This document shows, piece after piece, positions 29,910 to 38,258 of a DNA stretch of 64,000 bases. The translations under genes and the position numbers were made by a program. Source of the stretch: Cognatiluteimonas sedimenti (GTDB lineage: Bacteria; Pseudomonadota; Gammaproteobacteria; Xanthomonadales; Xanthomonadaceae); contig NZ_JALGCL010000001.1 in the NCBI RefSeq assembly GCF_022808325.1, forward strand, positions 787,780 through 851,779. The letters run 5' to 3'. Numbering within the stretch: position 1 is the first letter of the stretch; each line of letters begins with the position of its first letter. The notes under the pieces were generated by a model. It ran no database searches. It saw nothing but the letters and a program-made list of their open reading frames with translations, and had not been told where the DNA came from.

Positions 29910-30851
29910 TCAGGCGCTTCCGGTCGCGATGGCGGCGGGCGACGCCGCTTCCGCGGCCGGCTCGATCCGCACCCATTCCAGGTAGGCCTCGTAGAGTGCG
30001 CTGAGCAGCACAAGCCCGCCGGCGAACCGGAACCACGGCATCGCGACCGCGTCTGCGCGGGGCAGCACGAAGATCGCGAAGGGCGTCGGGTCGAGGAATG
30101 CCGTCATCGGCGCCGCGTGCGCGAGCAGCATCAGGCCAAGGCCAAAGCCGGTGACGATCCCCGCGCGCCGGCTCCAGCGGCGCCAGCCGCCCTGCAGCGC
30201 CACCCCGAGCCAGACGGCGACGTACGCGATCAACCAGCCGATCGTCGCCGCGCGCTGCCAGCTGTGCATGAACGCCTCGCTCAGGGCGAGGCCGCCGCCA
30301 ACGCCATGGCCCAGGGTCGCCGTATCCCAGAACGCCTGCGGCGCGACGTACATCGCCAGCGGGAACACGGCAAGGCCCGCCGCGGCGAGCAACGCCTGCC
30401 AGCGCGGTGCGCGCGCGGGCTTCGGATCCGGGCGCGGCTTCCAGGCGAAGCTGCCCTCGGGCCGCCGGCGGCGGAACCACGCGATCGCCATGAAGACGAG
30501 CGCCAGGCAGGCGAACCACTTCACCAGGTCCAGTTCGAAATGTGCGTCGGACATCCCGACCACGAAGATGCCAACGATCATCCAGATCGCGAAATCGTGG
30601 TTGTCCTCCGGGTCGATCAGCGGCTTGCGCGGCTCGTAGCGCCCCGCGGCCTCCGCGGGGCGACCGAACGCGGCCAGCAAGGCTACCGCCATCGCGCTGT
30701 CCGGTGCGCGCCCGGCGGCTTCAGCCTTCGCCGCCAATTCCTCCTGCAGCAGCGCGCGCAGTTCGAGCGCGACGTCGTTGCGCCGCTTGTGCGGCAGCAG
30801 GCGCGCGACATCGCGCACATAGGATTCGATCACGTCGTTCGCCGTCGTCAT
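29910..30851 (-). CDS. PadR-linked membrane protein with HAAS-like N-terminal domain
   Basis: A 313-residue protein. The first roughly 75 residues form a soluble helical region (IESYVRDVARLLPHKRRNDVALELRALLQEEL), which resembles the HAAS signalling domain found next to PadR regulators. At least five hydrophobic segments follow. The biochemical role is unknown. Its start overlaps the padR stop by four bases, so the pair is coupled. In other bacteria such pairs regulate membrane stress or transport; that is context only. Confidence 0.78.
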   Translation of the reverse strand: MTTANDVIESYVRDVARLLPHKRRNDVALELRALLQEELAAKAEAAGRAPDSAMAVALLAAFGRPAEAAGRYEPRKPLIDPEDNHDFAIWMIVGIFVVGMSDAHFELDLVKWFACLALVFMAIAWFRRRRPEGSFAWKPRPDPKPARAPRWQALLAAAGLAVFPLAMYVAPQAFWDTATLGHGVGGGLALSEAFMHSWQRAATIGWLIAYVAVWLGVALQGGWRRWSRRAGIVTGFGLGLMLLAHAAPMTAFLDPTPFAIFVLPRADAVAMPWFRFAGGLVLLSALYEAYLEWVRIEPAAEAASPAAIATGSA

Positions 30852-31201
30852 TTCCCGTCATCCCCCTTCAGAAAGCCATCGATCGCCGTGGCCTGGGCGC
30901 GCCAGGCAGCAGACAGGTCCGCGTAGGCGCGTTCGCCTTCGCGACTGAGCCGGTAGTAGCGCCGCGGCGGCGCCGTTGCGGCGTCCCATTCGCTCAGCAG
31001 CAGGCCCTGCGCCTCCAGCCGCCGCAGCAGCGGATACAGCGTGCCCTCCTCGATCGGCATGCCGCCCCCCGCCAGGGCCTGGCGCAGCGAATAGCCGTAC
31101 TGGCGCTCGCGCAGCAGGCTGAGTACGGCCAGCACCAGCACACCGCGCCGGAGTTCGACCAGTCCCGCTTCCCTTGCCGCCTTGGCTTGCTTTTCGATCA
31201 T
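30848..31201 (-). CDS. PadR family transcriptional regulator
   Basis: A 117-residue winged-helix protein: RRGVLVLAVLSLLRERQYGYSLRQAL is the helix-turn-helix and IEEGTLYPLLRRLEAQGLL the recognition helix, followed by the wing PPRRYYRLSREGE. This is a short PadR-s2 type. It is translationally coupled to the downstream membrane-protein gene (ATGA) and preceded by a clear promoter, so it probably represses its own two-gene operon. The inducing signal is unknown. Confidence 0.92.
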   Translation of the reverse strand: MIEKQAKAAREAGLVELRRGVLVLAVLSLLRERQYGYSLRQALAGGGMPIEEGTLYPLLRRLEAQGLLLSEWDAATAPPRRYYRLSREGERAYADLSAAWRAQATAIDGFLKGDDGK

Positions 31202-31539
31202 GCGCCACCGCTACTGTTTGTCACACGGTACATAGGCACGCATACTGTGTCAAGCATAGTAACGGCCAAGCGCATGCGCACCGCGGCAGCACCAGGGCTG
31301 GGGAGCGATTGCAGTCTCTTCAGCGCGTCGCACCCGGCTCTCGGCGCCAAGGCACGCGCCCGTGGCCGGTGTGGCCAGATGGAATCGGCAGGACTGGTCC
31401 CGCAGCGCCACTTCGCGATCCCGCGCGGAATCCCGGCGCGCCGCCCGATTCGAAGTCGATGCCCCAGTGGCCCCTGTTTCGCGTCCGGCGTCGTGGGCTC
31501 GAGGTCCCGTGGACTTGCCGGCTTCGCCGGATCAGCGGA
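31202..31539. other. 338-bp gap between padR and the 99-residue gene
   Basis: Apart from the padR promoter at its left end I see no open frame with a known family, RNA or repeat. Confidence 0.6.
31225..31253 (-). promoter_or_regulatory. padR promoter
   Basis: On the minus strand a perfect TTGACA (31253-31248), a 17-bp spacer and TACCGT (31230-31225). TTGTCACA and TGTGTCAA, 31220-31253, form an imperfect inverted repeat around it and could be the PadR site. Confidence 0.6.
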
Positions 31540-31839
31540 TCAGCCGGAGACGGTCACGCCGTTGCCATCACCAGCGAAGGTGTTGGTCGTGGTCTCCGCC
31601 GCCTCGCGCATCTCGACGATCCGCGCCGCCTGGGCGTCGGCGGCAACCCGGTGCTGCAGCGACTTGCACAGCTCGACCCCTGCCGAGGTCAGGCGCGGTG
31701 GCTCTTCCCCGTCGTCCACCAGGCCGCTGTCCACCAGCCGCTGGCGGATTTCGGTATCGCCGGAGGTCAACGGCGCGGCCTGGTCGATGCGTTGCAGCAC
31801 TTCGAGCAGGGCCAGGTCTTCGAGAGGGATGGGATCCAT
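31540..31839 (-). CDS. Conserved hypothetical protein, 99 residues
   Basis: Not recognised as a named family. The short acidic protein starts MDPIPLEDLALLEVLQRID and has one cysteine (VELCKSLQHRV). The segment TSGDTEIRQRLVDSGLVDDG, then PPRLTSAGVELCKSL, has the spacing of a degenerate winged-helix unit. The tail is Thr- and Gly-rich. The ATG at 31839 has AGGA nine bases upstream. It stands alone and divergent from the next membrane-protein gene. Coding support is codon usage like its neighbours and the ribosome site; the function is unknown. Confidence 0.65.
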   Translation of the reverse strand: MDPIPLEDLALLEVLQRIDQAAPLTSGDTEIRQRLVDSGLVDDGEEPPRLTSAGVELCKSLQHRVAADAQAARIVEMREAAETTTNTFAGDGNGVTVSG

Positions 31840-31989
31840 GGGGCGCAGTCCTGAGGAGACACGATGATGCCACGGCGCAGGCCTCCCGGCGCCTGGCCGC
31901 ATTATCGCGCGATTCGCGATGCGGGGCGGGCCCGTGGCCCCTGCTGCATCCGTCCTGCGTTCAGCCACGTGTAGCGACCGGGGAGTGCC

Positions 31990-32826
31990 ATGGCCAAGTC
32001 CAACTTCTTCACCGAGCTCAAGCGCCGCCAGATCTACCGCGGTGGGGTGATGTACATCGTCGCCGGATGGGTGGTGGTGCAGGTCGCCACCCAGGTCTTC
32101 CCGTTCTTCAGCATCCCCGACTGGGCGATCCGTTTCGTGGTGGTGGCGATCCTGCTCGGTTTCCCGCTGCTGCTGGTCTGGCTGTGGATGTTCGAGAGCT
32201 CGTTGCCGACCGAGGGCGATGCGCATCTGGTCGACCGCCGCCGCGGTGGCGATCGCGGCGGCGATTCGGCCGAAGCACTGGCCAGGATCATGGAAGCAGA
32301 GCGCAGCGAGCGGCAGAAGGAAAACCAGGTGTTGATCGCCGCGCTCGCCCAGCTCAAGGATGCGCACGGCCAGCCCCCCGAGTCGCCGGCCGATGCGGTT
32401 GCCGCACTGCAGGGGCGGCGTGGACACACGGTCGTCCCGGACACCGGCCACACGCCGCCCGCCGAACCCTACACGCCGCCACCGCCGGCCAAGCGCAAGA
32501 GCCGGGTCATGGTATTGATGACCGTGCTGGCGATCTTCATCGTCCTGGCTGGGCTGTGGACGCTGCTGGTGCCGCAGGCCACGGTGCAGCCGGCCACGGC
32601 CGCGGCCGCCACCGGGCAGCTGGCGGAAAAGTACGTCGCCCCGGGCTTCGCCCAGGTCGAGGATTTCGGCGTCAAGCTGCTGCGGCCGGTGCTGGCCAAG
32701 CTCGGCCTGCACGTCGCACCGGAGCGCGTGTTCACCGGCATCATGGTGTTGCTCGCACTGGTCCTGCTCCGCGACTTCTACCGGAAGGTCACGCGCTCCC
32801 GATCCCGGCAGGCGCCCTCGCACTGA
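31990..32826 (+). CDS. Membrane protein with adenylate-cyclase-type N-terminal membrane module
   Basis: A 278-residue protein. The first 75 residues (FFTELKRRQIYRGGVMYIVAGW, then two hydrophobic helices) match the membrane module often found ahead of adenylate cyclase or TPR domains in proteobacteria. No cyclase or TPR domain follows. Instead there is a charged helical linker (residues 85-125), a proline-rich stretch, a third membrane helix near 175-195 and a fourth near 250. The role is unknown. It is followed by a strong terminator and then by the boundary of the metal island. Confidence 0.75.
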   Translation: MAKSNFFTELKRRQIYRGGVMYIVAGWVVVQVATQVFPFFSIPDWAIRFVVVAILLGFPLLLVWLWMFESSLPTEGDAHLVDRRRGGDRGGDSAEALARIMEAERSERQKENQVLIAALAQLKDAHGQPPESPADAVAALQGRRGHTVVPDTGHTPPAEPYTPPPPAKRKSRVMVLMTVLAIFIVLAGLWTLLVPQATVQPATAAAATGQLAEKYVAPGFAQVEDFGVKLLRPVLAKLGLHVAPERVFTGIMVLLALVLLRDFYRKVTRSRSRQAPSH

Positions 32827-32847
32827 GCGACGGCGCTTGCGCCACAA

Positions 32848-32878
32848 AAAAACCCGCCGATGAAGGCGGGTTTTTCTT
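32848..32878 (+). terminator. Strong bidirectional Rho-independent terminator
   Basis: AAAAACCCGCC and GGCGGGTTTTT form an 11-bp stem around a six-base loop. The downstream plus strand is TTTTTCTTTCT. It is the last core feature before the island boundary. Confidence 0.93.
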
Positions 32879-32883
32879 TCTGC

Positions 32884-32952
32884 TGGTGCCGGAAACAGGA
32901 GTCGAACCTGCGACCTACGCATTACGAATGTGCAGATCGTTTTTTCCGGCGC
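32884..32952 (-). pseudogene. Degenerate tRNA-Thr copy at the island's left edge
   Basis: Positions 32884-32930 match the 3' 47 bases of the intact tRNA-Thr (44408-44454) with three mismatches. Two of these are compensating changes in the T stem. On the 5' side TTCCGGC (32945-32951 region, minus-strand GCCGGAA) can still pair with the acceptor 3' strand, but the D arm is missing and the anticodon stem has a mismatch. It is either a displaced tRNA 3' end from integration or a decayed full copy. It cannot be a functional tRNA. Confidence 0.8.
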
Positions 32953-33309
32953 AGAAAAGATAGTGTAAATCAGGCCAATGCTGTTGCAGAAGCCCTTTTT
33001 TCCGGAGGTCGCGTGTCCCAGATGCGCCCCCATATCTGGGCTCTGGCAATTGCTCAGGGCGATCACCGCCTAGAAACAAAGGGTTTATCCGGCGATGGCA
33101 GCCCCCCTGACCGACGCATTCCGACTGTTCCTCCATGCGTATGTCAGGGCAAGCTTGTTCAGCTGCTGCCCCTGCCCGTGGTCAGCTTTGCCGGCAGACG
33201 GTCGAAGGCCACATGCGATCGGTGGGCAATCGTATCGAACAAAAAAAGGGGGCTTGCGCGGTTCCGAATTTGGGCTATGACTGGAACCACGAGATTGAGG
33301 ACTTCGGCG
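32953..33309. other. Left-end non-coding region of the island
   Basis: About 360 bp without a credible gene. It contains two copies of TTTTTTCCGG, an inverted repeat CCCAGAT/ATCTGGG at 33017-33040, and one GTGTCCCA at 33013-33020. The last is the complement of the TGGGACAC repeats at the other island edge. It may be attachment-site DNA. Confidence 0.5.
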
Positions 33310-33765
33310 TTAGCACTGCCCATCACGCGGATCGGCGGCCCGCGTGGACCGCATTGCGGTTCCAGCCGGTGACCGCGGGTGGCGTAACGCGCCCAGAATT
33401 GCGCACTGCCCCCGTGTTCCACCCGAACACGCGTTGATGGTGTGCTCCAGTTCCTTGGCCATCCGTGTCAATTCGCGAATCTTGCTGCGAATATCGGCCA
33501 GATGCCCCCGGGCCACGACATCGATCTCGCTGCAGGACAACATCGCGTCGCTGCCGCCCAGGCGTAGCAGGCTGCGGATTTCGTCGAGGCTGAAACCGAG
33601 TTCCCGGCCGCGGCTAATGAAGCGAAGGCGGTTCACGTCCTCTTCGCCGTAATCCCGATAGCCATTGGCCTTGCGGCGAGCTTGGGGCATGAGCCCGGCG
33701 TGCTCGTAGTAGCGGATGGTTTCCAGATGGCAGCCGCTGACCGCGGCGGCTTCGCTGATCTTCAT
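33310..33765 (-). CDS. MerR family metal-responsive regulator, PbrR/CadR type
   Basis: A 151-residue regulator with the MerR winged helix (MKISEAAAVSGCHLETIRYYE, then PQARRKANGYRDYGEEDV), a dimerisation helix and cysteines at 78, 113 and 121 (MLSCSE, NACSGGTRGQC). This is the three-cysteine pattern of Pb(II)/Cd(II) sensors such as PbrR and CadR; ZntR-type zinc sensors use a different set. It is divergent from the pbrT-like gene, with a MerR-style promoter between. It probably twists that promoter to switch on the whole downstream metal cluster. The metal specificity is inferred. Confidence 0.88.
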   Translation of the reverse strand: MKISEAAAVSGCHLETIRYYEHAGLMPQARRKANGYRDYGEEDVNRLRFISRGRELGFSLDEIRSLLRLGGSDAMLSCSEIDVVARGHLADIRSKIRELTRMAKELEHTINACSGGTRGQCAILGALRHPRSPAGTAMRSTRAADPRDGQC

Positions 33766-33778
33766 GTCGAACGGCCTC

Positions 33779-33809
33779 TTGACCCTGTAGCGACTACGGA
33801 CTTTACACT
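33779..33809 (+). promoter_or_regulatory. MerR-type promoter with 19-bp spacer
   Basis: TTGACC (33779-33784), a 19-bp spacer and TACACT (33804-33809). The spacer holds an imperfect palindrome, CCCTGTAG and CTACGG. The overlong spacer is the hallmark of MerR-activated promoters. It drives the pbrT-like gene and probably the genes after it. Confidence 0.88.
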
Positions 33810-33871
33810 GTCTTGTCTCCCCGCCAACGCGATTGTCGCCATGCGTCGGCCCTCTCCCCATTGAATTCTTC

Positions 33872-35824
33872 ATGCCCAGCCTGTCCAGCCTTCTCAGCCG
33901 TGCGTTGGTCCTCTGGTTGCTGCTGGCGACGTTCGTCCCGTGCGCCTTGGCAGGAGAGGTCGGACCCGACCCGCGCCAGACATGGCAATTGCTGGATTAC
34001 GTGGCAGTGGACTACGCCGGCGCGATCCAGGGAGGAAAAGTGGTCTCCCCGGCCGAGTACGCAGAGATGCGTGAGTTCTCGGTCACGATCCGCAGCCAGC
34101 TCGCTGCGTTGCCCTCCGCCCCTGGGCAATCGGCGCTGGTCGCGCAATCCGATCGACTGATCGCTGCGGTCGGGGCCAGAGCCGATTCGAAAACGGTCGC
34201 CGATCTGGCCCATCACTTGGCCGATGGCTTGCTCGCTAGCTATCCGATCGAGGCTGTCCCGGCATCGCCGCCGAACCCGGCTCGCGCCGCGCCGCTCTAC
34301 GCACAGCAATGCGCTGCATGCCACGGGCCGACCGGCGCTGGCGATGGTCCGGCCGGCGCGAGTTTGAACCCGCCGCCGATCGCCTTCACTGATCCGGACC
34401 GGGCCGCCCGGCGCAGTCCGCTGGCGCTGTATGAAGTGATCTCACAAGGCGTTCCCGGCACGTCGATGGCCAGCTTCTCAGCTTTGCCGGACGCCGACCG
34501 CTGGGCGTTGGCGTTCTACGTCGGAAGCTTGGCGTACTCGCCGCAGGACCGCGCACAGGGGGAAAGCCTATGGCGCAACAACCCCGAGCTGCACCGGCGG
34601 CTTCCGTCCATCGGAGCGCTGACACATTCCACCGAGTCCGATCTGGCCGGGATCCTCGGCCAAGCACAGGCCAAGGCCATCACTGCGTATTTACGCGCCA
34701 CGCCCAAAGCCGTCGCAGAGCCTGCACCCGGCTTGGCGGCAGGCCCGTTCGCGCTGGCGCGCGAGCGTCTGGCCGACAGCGTCCAGGCCTACGCCGCGGG
34801 CAATCCGTCGCAGGCCAAAGTCTGGGCGCTTTCGTCCTATCTGGATGGGGTTGAACCGGTGGAACCCATGCTGGCCGCCCGCGATCGCGCCCTGTTGCGC
34901 GAGATCGAAACAGCGATGGGACAGTTTCGTGCACAACTTGGGCAGGGCGCGCCCATCCGAGATCTCGACGCGACGGCCAAGCGGATCACCGCGCTGTTTG
35001 ATCGCGCCGAATCCGTCCTGCAGGACGCCCATACCGATGCAACGACCGCGTTTCTCGGCAGCTTCACCATCCTGCTGCGCGAAGGCCTGGAAGCGCTACT
35101 GGTTGTGATCGGCATGATTGCATTCTTGCGCAAGGCAGAGCGCCGCGAGGTGCTGCCCTATGTCCATGCCGGTTGGATCGGTGCCCTGCTTGCCGGTGTG
35201 CTGACGTGGGGCGCGGCCACCTACCTGGTCGGCATCAGCGGCGCGAGCCGGGAGGTGACTGAAGGCTTGTCGGCGTTGTTCGCCGCGGTCGTGTTGCTGG
35301 GCGTGGGCATCTGGATGCATCAGAAGAGCCTGGCAGGTCGTTGGCAGCAGTACCTGCACGCGAAGATGTCGGCAGCATTGACCCGCCGCTCGGCCGTGTT
35401 CCTGTTCCTGCTCGCGTTCGTTGCGGTGTACCGCGAAGTGTTCGAGACGATTCTGTTCTTCATCGCCATGTGGAGTGAGCAGAACAGTACGGCCATTCTC
35501 GGCGGATTGATTGCAGGCAGTGTTGCACTCGCTGCCGTCGCGTACTGGATGTTGGGCATCAGCAAACGGTTGCCTATCGGCCAGTTCTTCTCGATCAGTT
35601 CGATCCTGATCGCCGTGCTTGCTGTGGTGTTGGTCGGCAAAGGCATCGCCGCCCTGCAGGAAGCCGGCTGGGTCGCGCAGGCACTGGTCGCAGTGCCGCG
35701 CATCGAGTGGCTGGGTGTGTACCCGTCCTGGCAGTCGCTGCTGGCCCAGTTGGGTGTCGCCATCGCCGCGATCGTCGGATTTTTCGTCAACATCCGTTCC
35801 AAGCGCGTGTCCGAGCGTTCCTGA
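33872..35824 (+). CDS. pbrT: PbrT-like FTR1-family metal permease with cytochrome c domain
   Basis: A 650-residue protein with a signal peptide (about residues 1-27), a periplasmic part carrying a haem-c motif CAACH at 147-151, and a C-terminal FTR1 permease domain (about 395-640) of seven hydrophobic segments. The metal-binding REGLE is at 403-407 and REVFE at 521-525. PbrT of Cupriavidus metallidurans is reported to take up Pb(II); relatives may carry Fe(II). The ATG at 33872 gives a proper signal peptide, while a TTG at 33833 adds 13 residues. It is the first gene after the MerR-type promoter. Confidence 0.88.
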   Translation: MPSLSSLLSRALVLWLLLATFVPCALAGEVGPDPRQTWQLLDYVAVDYAGAIQGGKVVSPAEYAEMREFSVTIRSQLAALPSAPGQSALVAQSDRLIAAVGARADSKTVADLAHHLADGLLASYPIEAVPASPPNPARAAPLYAQQCAACHGPTGAGDGPAGASLNPPPIAFTDPDRAARRSPLALYEVISQGVPGTSMASFSALPDADRWALAFYVGSLAYSPQDRAQGESLWRNNPELHRRLPSIGALTHSTESDLAGILGQAQAKAITAYLRATPKAVAEPAPGLAAGPFALARERLADSVQAYAAGNPSQAKVWALSSYLDGVEPVEPMLAARDRALLREIETAMGQFRAQLGQGAPIRDLDATAKRITALFDRAESVLQDAHTDATTAFLGSFTILLREGLEALLVVIGMIAFLRKAERREVLPYVHAGWIGALLAGVLTWGAATYLVGISGASREVTEGLSALFAAVVLLGVGIWMHQKSLAGRWQQYLHAKMSAALTRRSAVFLFLLAFVAVYREVFETILFFIAMWSEQNSTAILGGLIAGSVALAAVAYWMLGISKRLPIGQFFSISSILIAVLAVVLVGKGIAALQEAGWVAQALVAVPRIEWLGVYPSWQSLLAQLGVAIAAIVGFFVNIRSKRVSERS

Positions 35825-35874
35825 GCCGAGCATGCGCTGCGAAATACTCTCTTCGATGAGGCAGAAATAGCACC

Positions 35875-36504
35875 ATGAGCGACTCGTGCTGCGGACGTGC
35901 CATGGACGTGCAGGCGATGGAAGCGGGCCAGCGCCGCGTGTTGCGGACCGTGCTGGCGATCAACGTCGTGACCTTCGTGATGATGATCGCCGCGGCGCTA
36001 TACAGCCGATCCTCGTCGCTGTTGTCCGGCGGCCTGGATAACTTCGGCGACGCGCTGACCTACGCCCTGAGCCTGGCGGTGGTCGGCGCCAGCGGACAGG
36101 CCAAGGCGAAGGTGGCGCTGGTCAAGGGTGGCCTGATCCTGCTCGCGGCGATGGTGGTGGCCGGGCAGATCGTCTGGCGCCTGCTGCATCCCGCCGTTCC
36201 TCTGTTCGAGGGCATCGGCATCGCGGCCCTGATCAATCTCGGTGCCAATTTGATCTGCCTGCGCCTGCTGACGCCTTTCCGTCACGGCGATGTGAATCTG
36301 GCGTCAGCGTGGGAGTGCTCGCGCAACGACATGTTCGACGGGCTGGCGGCCTTGACGGCCGCGGCGGGCGTCTGGCTCTTCGATGCGGGATGGCCCGATC
36401 TGGCGGTCGCCGGCGTATTGCTGGTGATCTTCCTGCGGTCGGCCTGGCGGGTGTTCCGCGCGGGATGGCGCGAGTACGGGCGCCGGGCCGATGAAATTTC
36501 GTAA
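35875..36504 (+). CDS. Short CDF-type cation transporter
   Basis: A 209-residue inner-membrane protein of the cation diffusion facilitator fold with about five or six helices. The N-terminus has a Cys pair (MSDSCCGRAMD) that could bind metal. SSLLSGGLDNFGDALTYAL is the CDF metal-site region, where the usual SDAxHMxxD is replaced by LDNFGDA; WECSRNDMFDG supplies the second half-site. The C-terminal cytoplasmic domain of full CDF proteins is missing. It lies 50 bp after pbrT and overlaps the next gene by 14 bp. Metal specificity is unknown. Confidence 0.82.
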   Translation: MSDSCCGRAMDVQAMEAGQRRVLRTVLAINVVTFVMMIAAALYSRSSSLLSGGLDNFGDALTYALSLAVVGASGQAKAKVALVKGGLILLAAMVVAGQIVWRLLHPAVPLFEGIGIAALINLGANLICLRLLTPFRHGDVNLASAWECSRNDMFDGLAALTAAAGVWLFDAGWPDLAVAGVLLVIFLRSAWRVFRAGWREYGRRADEIS

Positions 36505-36916
36505 CACTGTGATCAGCCTGTATTCTGCGCGCATGCTGTCGGCCGCGCCTCGTCCCTTGCTTGCCCGCTTGCGCTCGTCTGCGCGGCTGGCAGTGCTCGT
36601 GCTGCTGGTGTTCACAGTGAAGATCGGCGCGGCCGCGGCTTGCCCCAAGCACGACTTCATCGATCTGGGGATTGGTGCTGACAGTAGCCAAGCGGTCATG
36701 AAGGCGGTATCGGCCAACAATGGCGATGCCGACCTGGGCAAAACCCTGCCCGGCCATGCCGGGACCTGCACGCACTGCGAGTGCCATCACGCGGCCGCAG
36801 TCGTGCCGACGGCCCACCTCTCGCTGGCGATTACGACCAATGGATTGACCGCCTGCAATACAGGCCCACCTCCCAGCGCCTCGCCGCTTCAGGAATTGAG
36901 ACCACCGATCGCCTGA
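36491..36916 (+). CDS. CzcI-like periplasmic Cys/His protein
   Basis: A 141-residue protein with an N-terminal hydrophobic segment (residues 31-50) that reads as a signal peptide, then a mature part with Cys51 and the cluster CTHCECHH at 93-100. It occupies the place of czcI, directly before czcC, and the cysteine/histidine cluster suggests metal binding or sensing. The similarity to CzcI is positional rather than sequence-proven. The ATG at 36491 overlaps the previous gene; an ATG at 36533 gives a more usual signal peptide and is equally possible. Confidence 0.68.
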   Translation: MKFRNTVISLYSARMLSAAPRPLLARLRSSARLAVLVLLVFTVKIGAAAACPKHDFIDLGIGADSSQAVMKAVSANNGDADLGKTLPGHAGTCTHCECHHAAAVVPTAHLSLAITTNGLTACNTGPPPSASPLQELRPPIA

Positions 36917-36980
36917 GTGACGTTCATTACGACCTTTTGCGCCTTGCGCCGGAGGACGACGTTGACTCAGAGGATCACGC

Positions 36981-38258
36981 ATGCCCATTTTTCGCTTGTC
37001 GCGACGATTCGTCGCGCGGCTGGCCATGGCCGTTCTCGCAGCAGGCCTGCTGTCGGGACCCGTCGCGGCCCAGCAACCACCGGATTCGCACGCACCGCCG
37101 GCGCTTCGCGACGCCCTCCAGGCCGCCTGGCAACAGCACCCCACGTACCGTGCCAGCGAGGCGCAGCTTGCCGCGTCGCGTGCCCGGCTCGATGCCGCCG
37201 GCCAGCCGCTCTACAACCCCGAAATCGAACTGGCCGCGGATGATGAAGGTCCGGACCGGACCGCGACTGTCGGCCTCAACCTGACGCTCGACCTGAGCGG
37301 CAAGCGCCGGGTGCGGCGCGACGCCGCCGCCGCGCGTGTGGAGCAGACGGCGGCCGAGGCGCGCATGCGCCGGCGCGATTTCATCCAGCAATGGTTCGCC
37401 GGTTGGGCTGAACTGCAGACTGCACAACAGCGCGTCAGGACCGGCGAACGCCGGCTGGCGCTGGTGACCCGCTTCGCCGGGCTGGCCGACAAGCAGTTCG
37501 CGGCGGACGACATCTCGGGATTGGAGCGCGACTTGGCGCTGCTGGCCCGCGATGAGGCGCAGGCTGAGCAGTCGCGATTGATTGCCGAACACGCAGAGGC
37601 CGAAGCGCGCTTTCGCTCACTTGGGGGGGCGCCGGACAGCCTCGCCGCGATGGCATTGCCCAGCGACACGCTGCCGCCGCCGGTTACGCCTGGGATCGGG
37701 ATCGAAGGGTTGCCCGACTGGCAGGCCGCGCAAGCCGCGGCGCTTGCCGCCGAACGCGAGGTCACCGTCGCCCGCCGCAACCGCGTCGCCGATCCCACAG
37801 TCGGCGTGCGCGCAGGTCGCATCGATTACGACGGACTGCAGGACAACGTCGTCGGCGTGTCGGTGAGCATTCCGCTGTTCGTGCGCAATTCGTACCGTGC
37901 CGAGGTCGTGGCCGCACAAGCCGACGCCGACGTGGCGATCGCAGAAGTCGAGCGGGTGCAGATCGAGCTTGACGCCGATCGCCGCCGCGCTATCGACAGC
38001 TATGCCGCCGCGCACGCGGCATGGTCGCGTTGGCAGGCCAGTCGCGGCACCGATGTCGAACGCCGCGCCAACCTGCTCGAACGCCTGTGGCGCGAAGGCG
38101 AGCAGTCGACCGCCGACTACCTGCTGCAACTCAAACAGACCCTGGACACCGCGCTTGCCGGTGCCGAACTCGAAGCGCGCCTGTGGCGCAGCTACGCCGA
38201 CTATCTCGCCGCCACCGGCCAGCTCGAACGCTGGGTCGGCCTGGAGGCAACCCCATGA
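36981..38258 (+). CDS. czcC: CzcC-type outer-membrane efflux protein
   Basis: A 425-residue TolC-family channel with a signal peptide (cleavage near PVAAQQ) and two efflux repeats (PALRDALQAAWQQHPTYRASEAQ at the start and [27 protein letters not shown] in the second half). It forms the outer-membrane exit of the CzcCBA tripartite pump for divalent metals. Unlike the NodT-type channel in this window it lacks a lipobox. Its stop overlaps the czcB start by four bases (ATGA). It is part of the island operon. Confidence 0.9.
   Translation: MPIFRLSRRFVARLAMAVLAAGLLSGPVAAQQPPDSHAPPALRDALQAAWQQHPTYRASEAQLAASRARLDAAGQPLYNPEIELAADDEGPDRTATVGLNLTLDLSGKRRVRRDAAAARVEQTAAEARMRRRDFIQQWFAGWAELQTAQQRVRTGERRLALVTRFAGLADKQFAADDISGLERDLALLARDEAQAEQSRLIAEHAEAEARFRSLGGAPDSLAAMALPSDTLPPPVTPGIGIEGLPDWQAAQAAALAAEREVTVARRNRVADPTVGVRAGRIDYDGLQDNVVGVSVSIPLFVRNSYRAEVVAAQADADVAIAEVERVQIELDADRRRAIDSYAAAHAAWSRWQASRGTDVERRANLLERLWREGEQSTADYLLQLKQTLDTALAGAELEARLWRSYADYLAATGQLERWVGLEATP

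Noticed and set aside
31540-33066. 508-codon minus-strand frame ending at 31540
   Set aside because: Most of it is antisense to the 278-residue membrane gene and crosses a terminator; only the last 99 codons from the ATG at 31839 look real.
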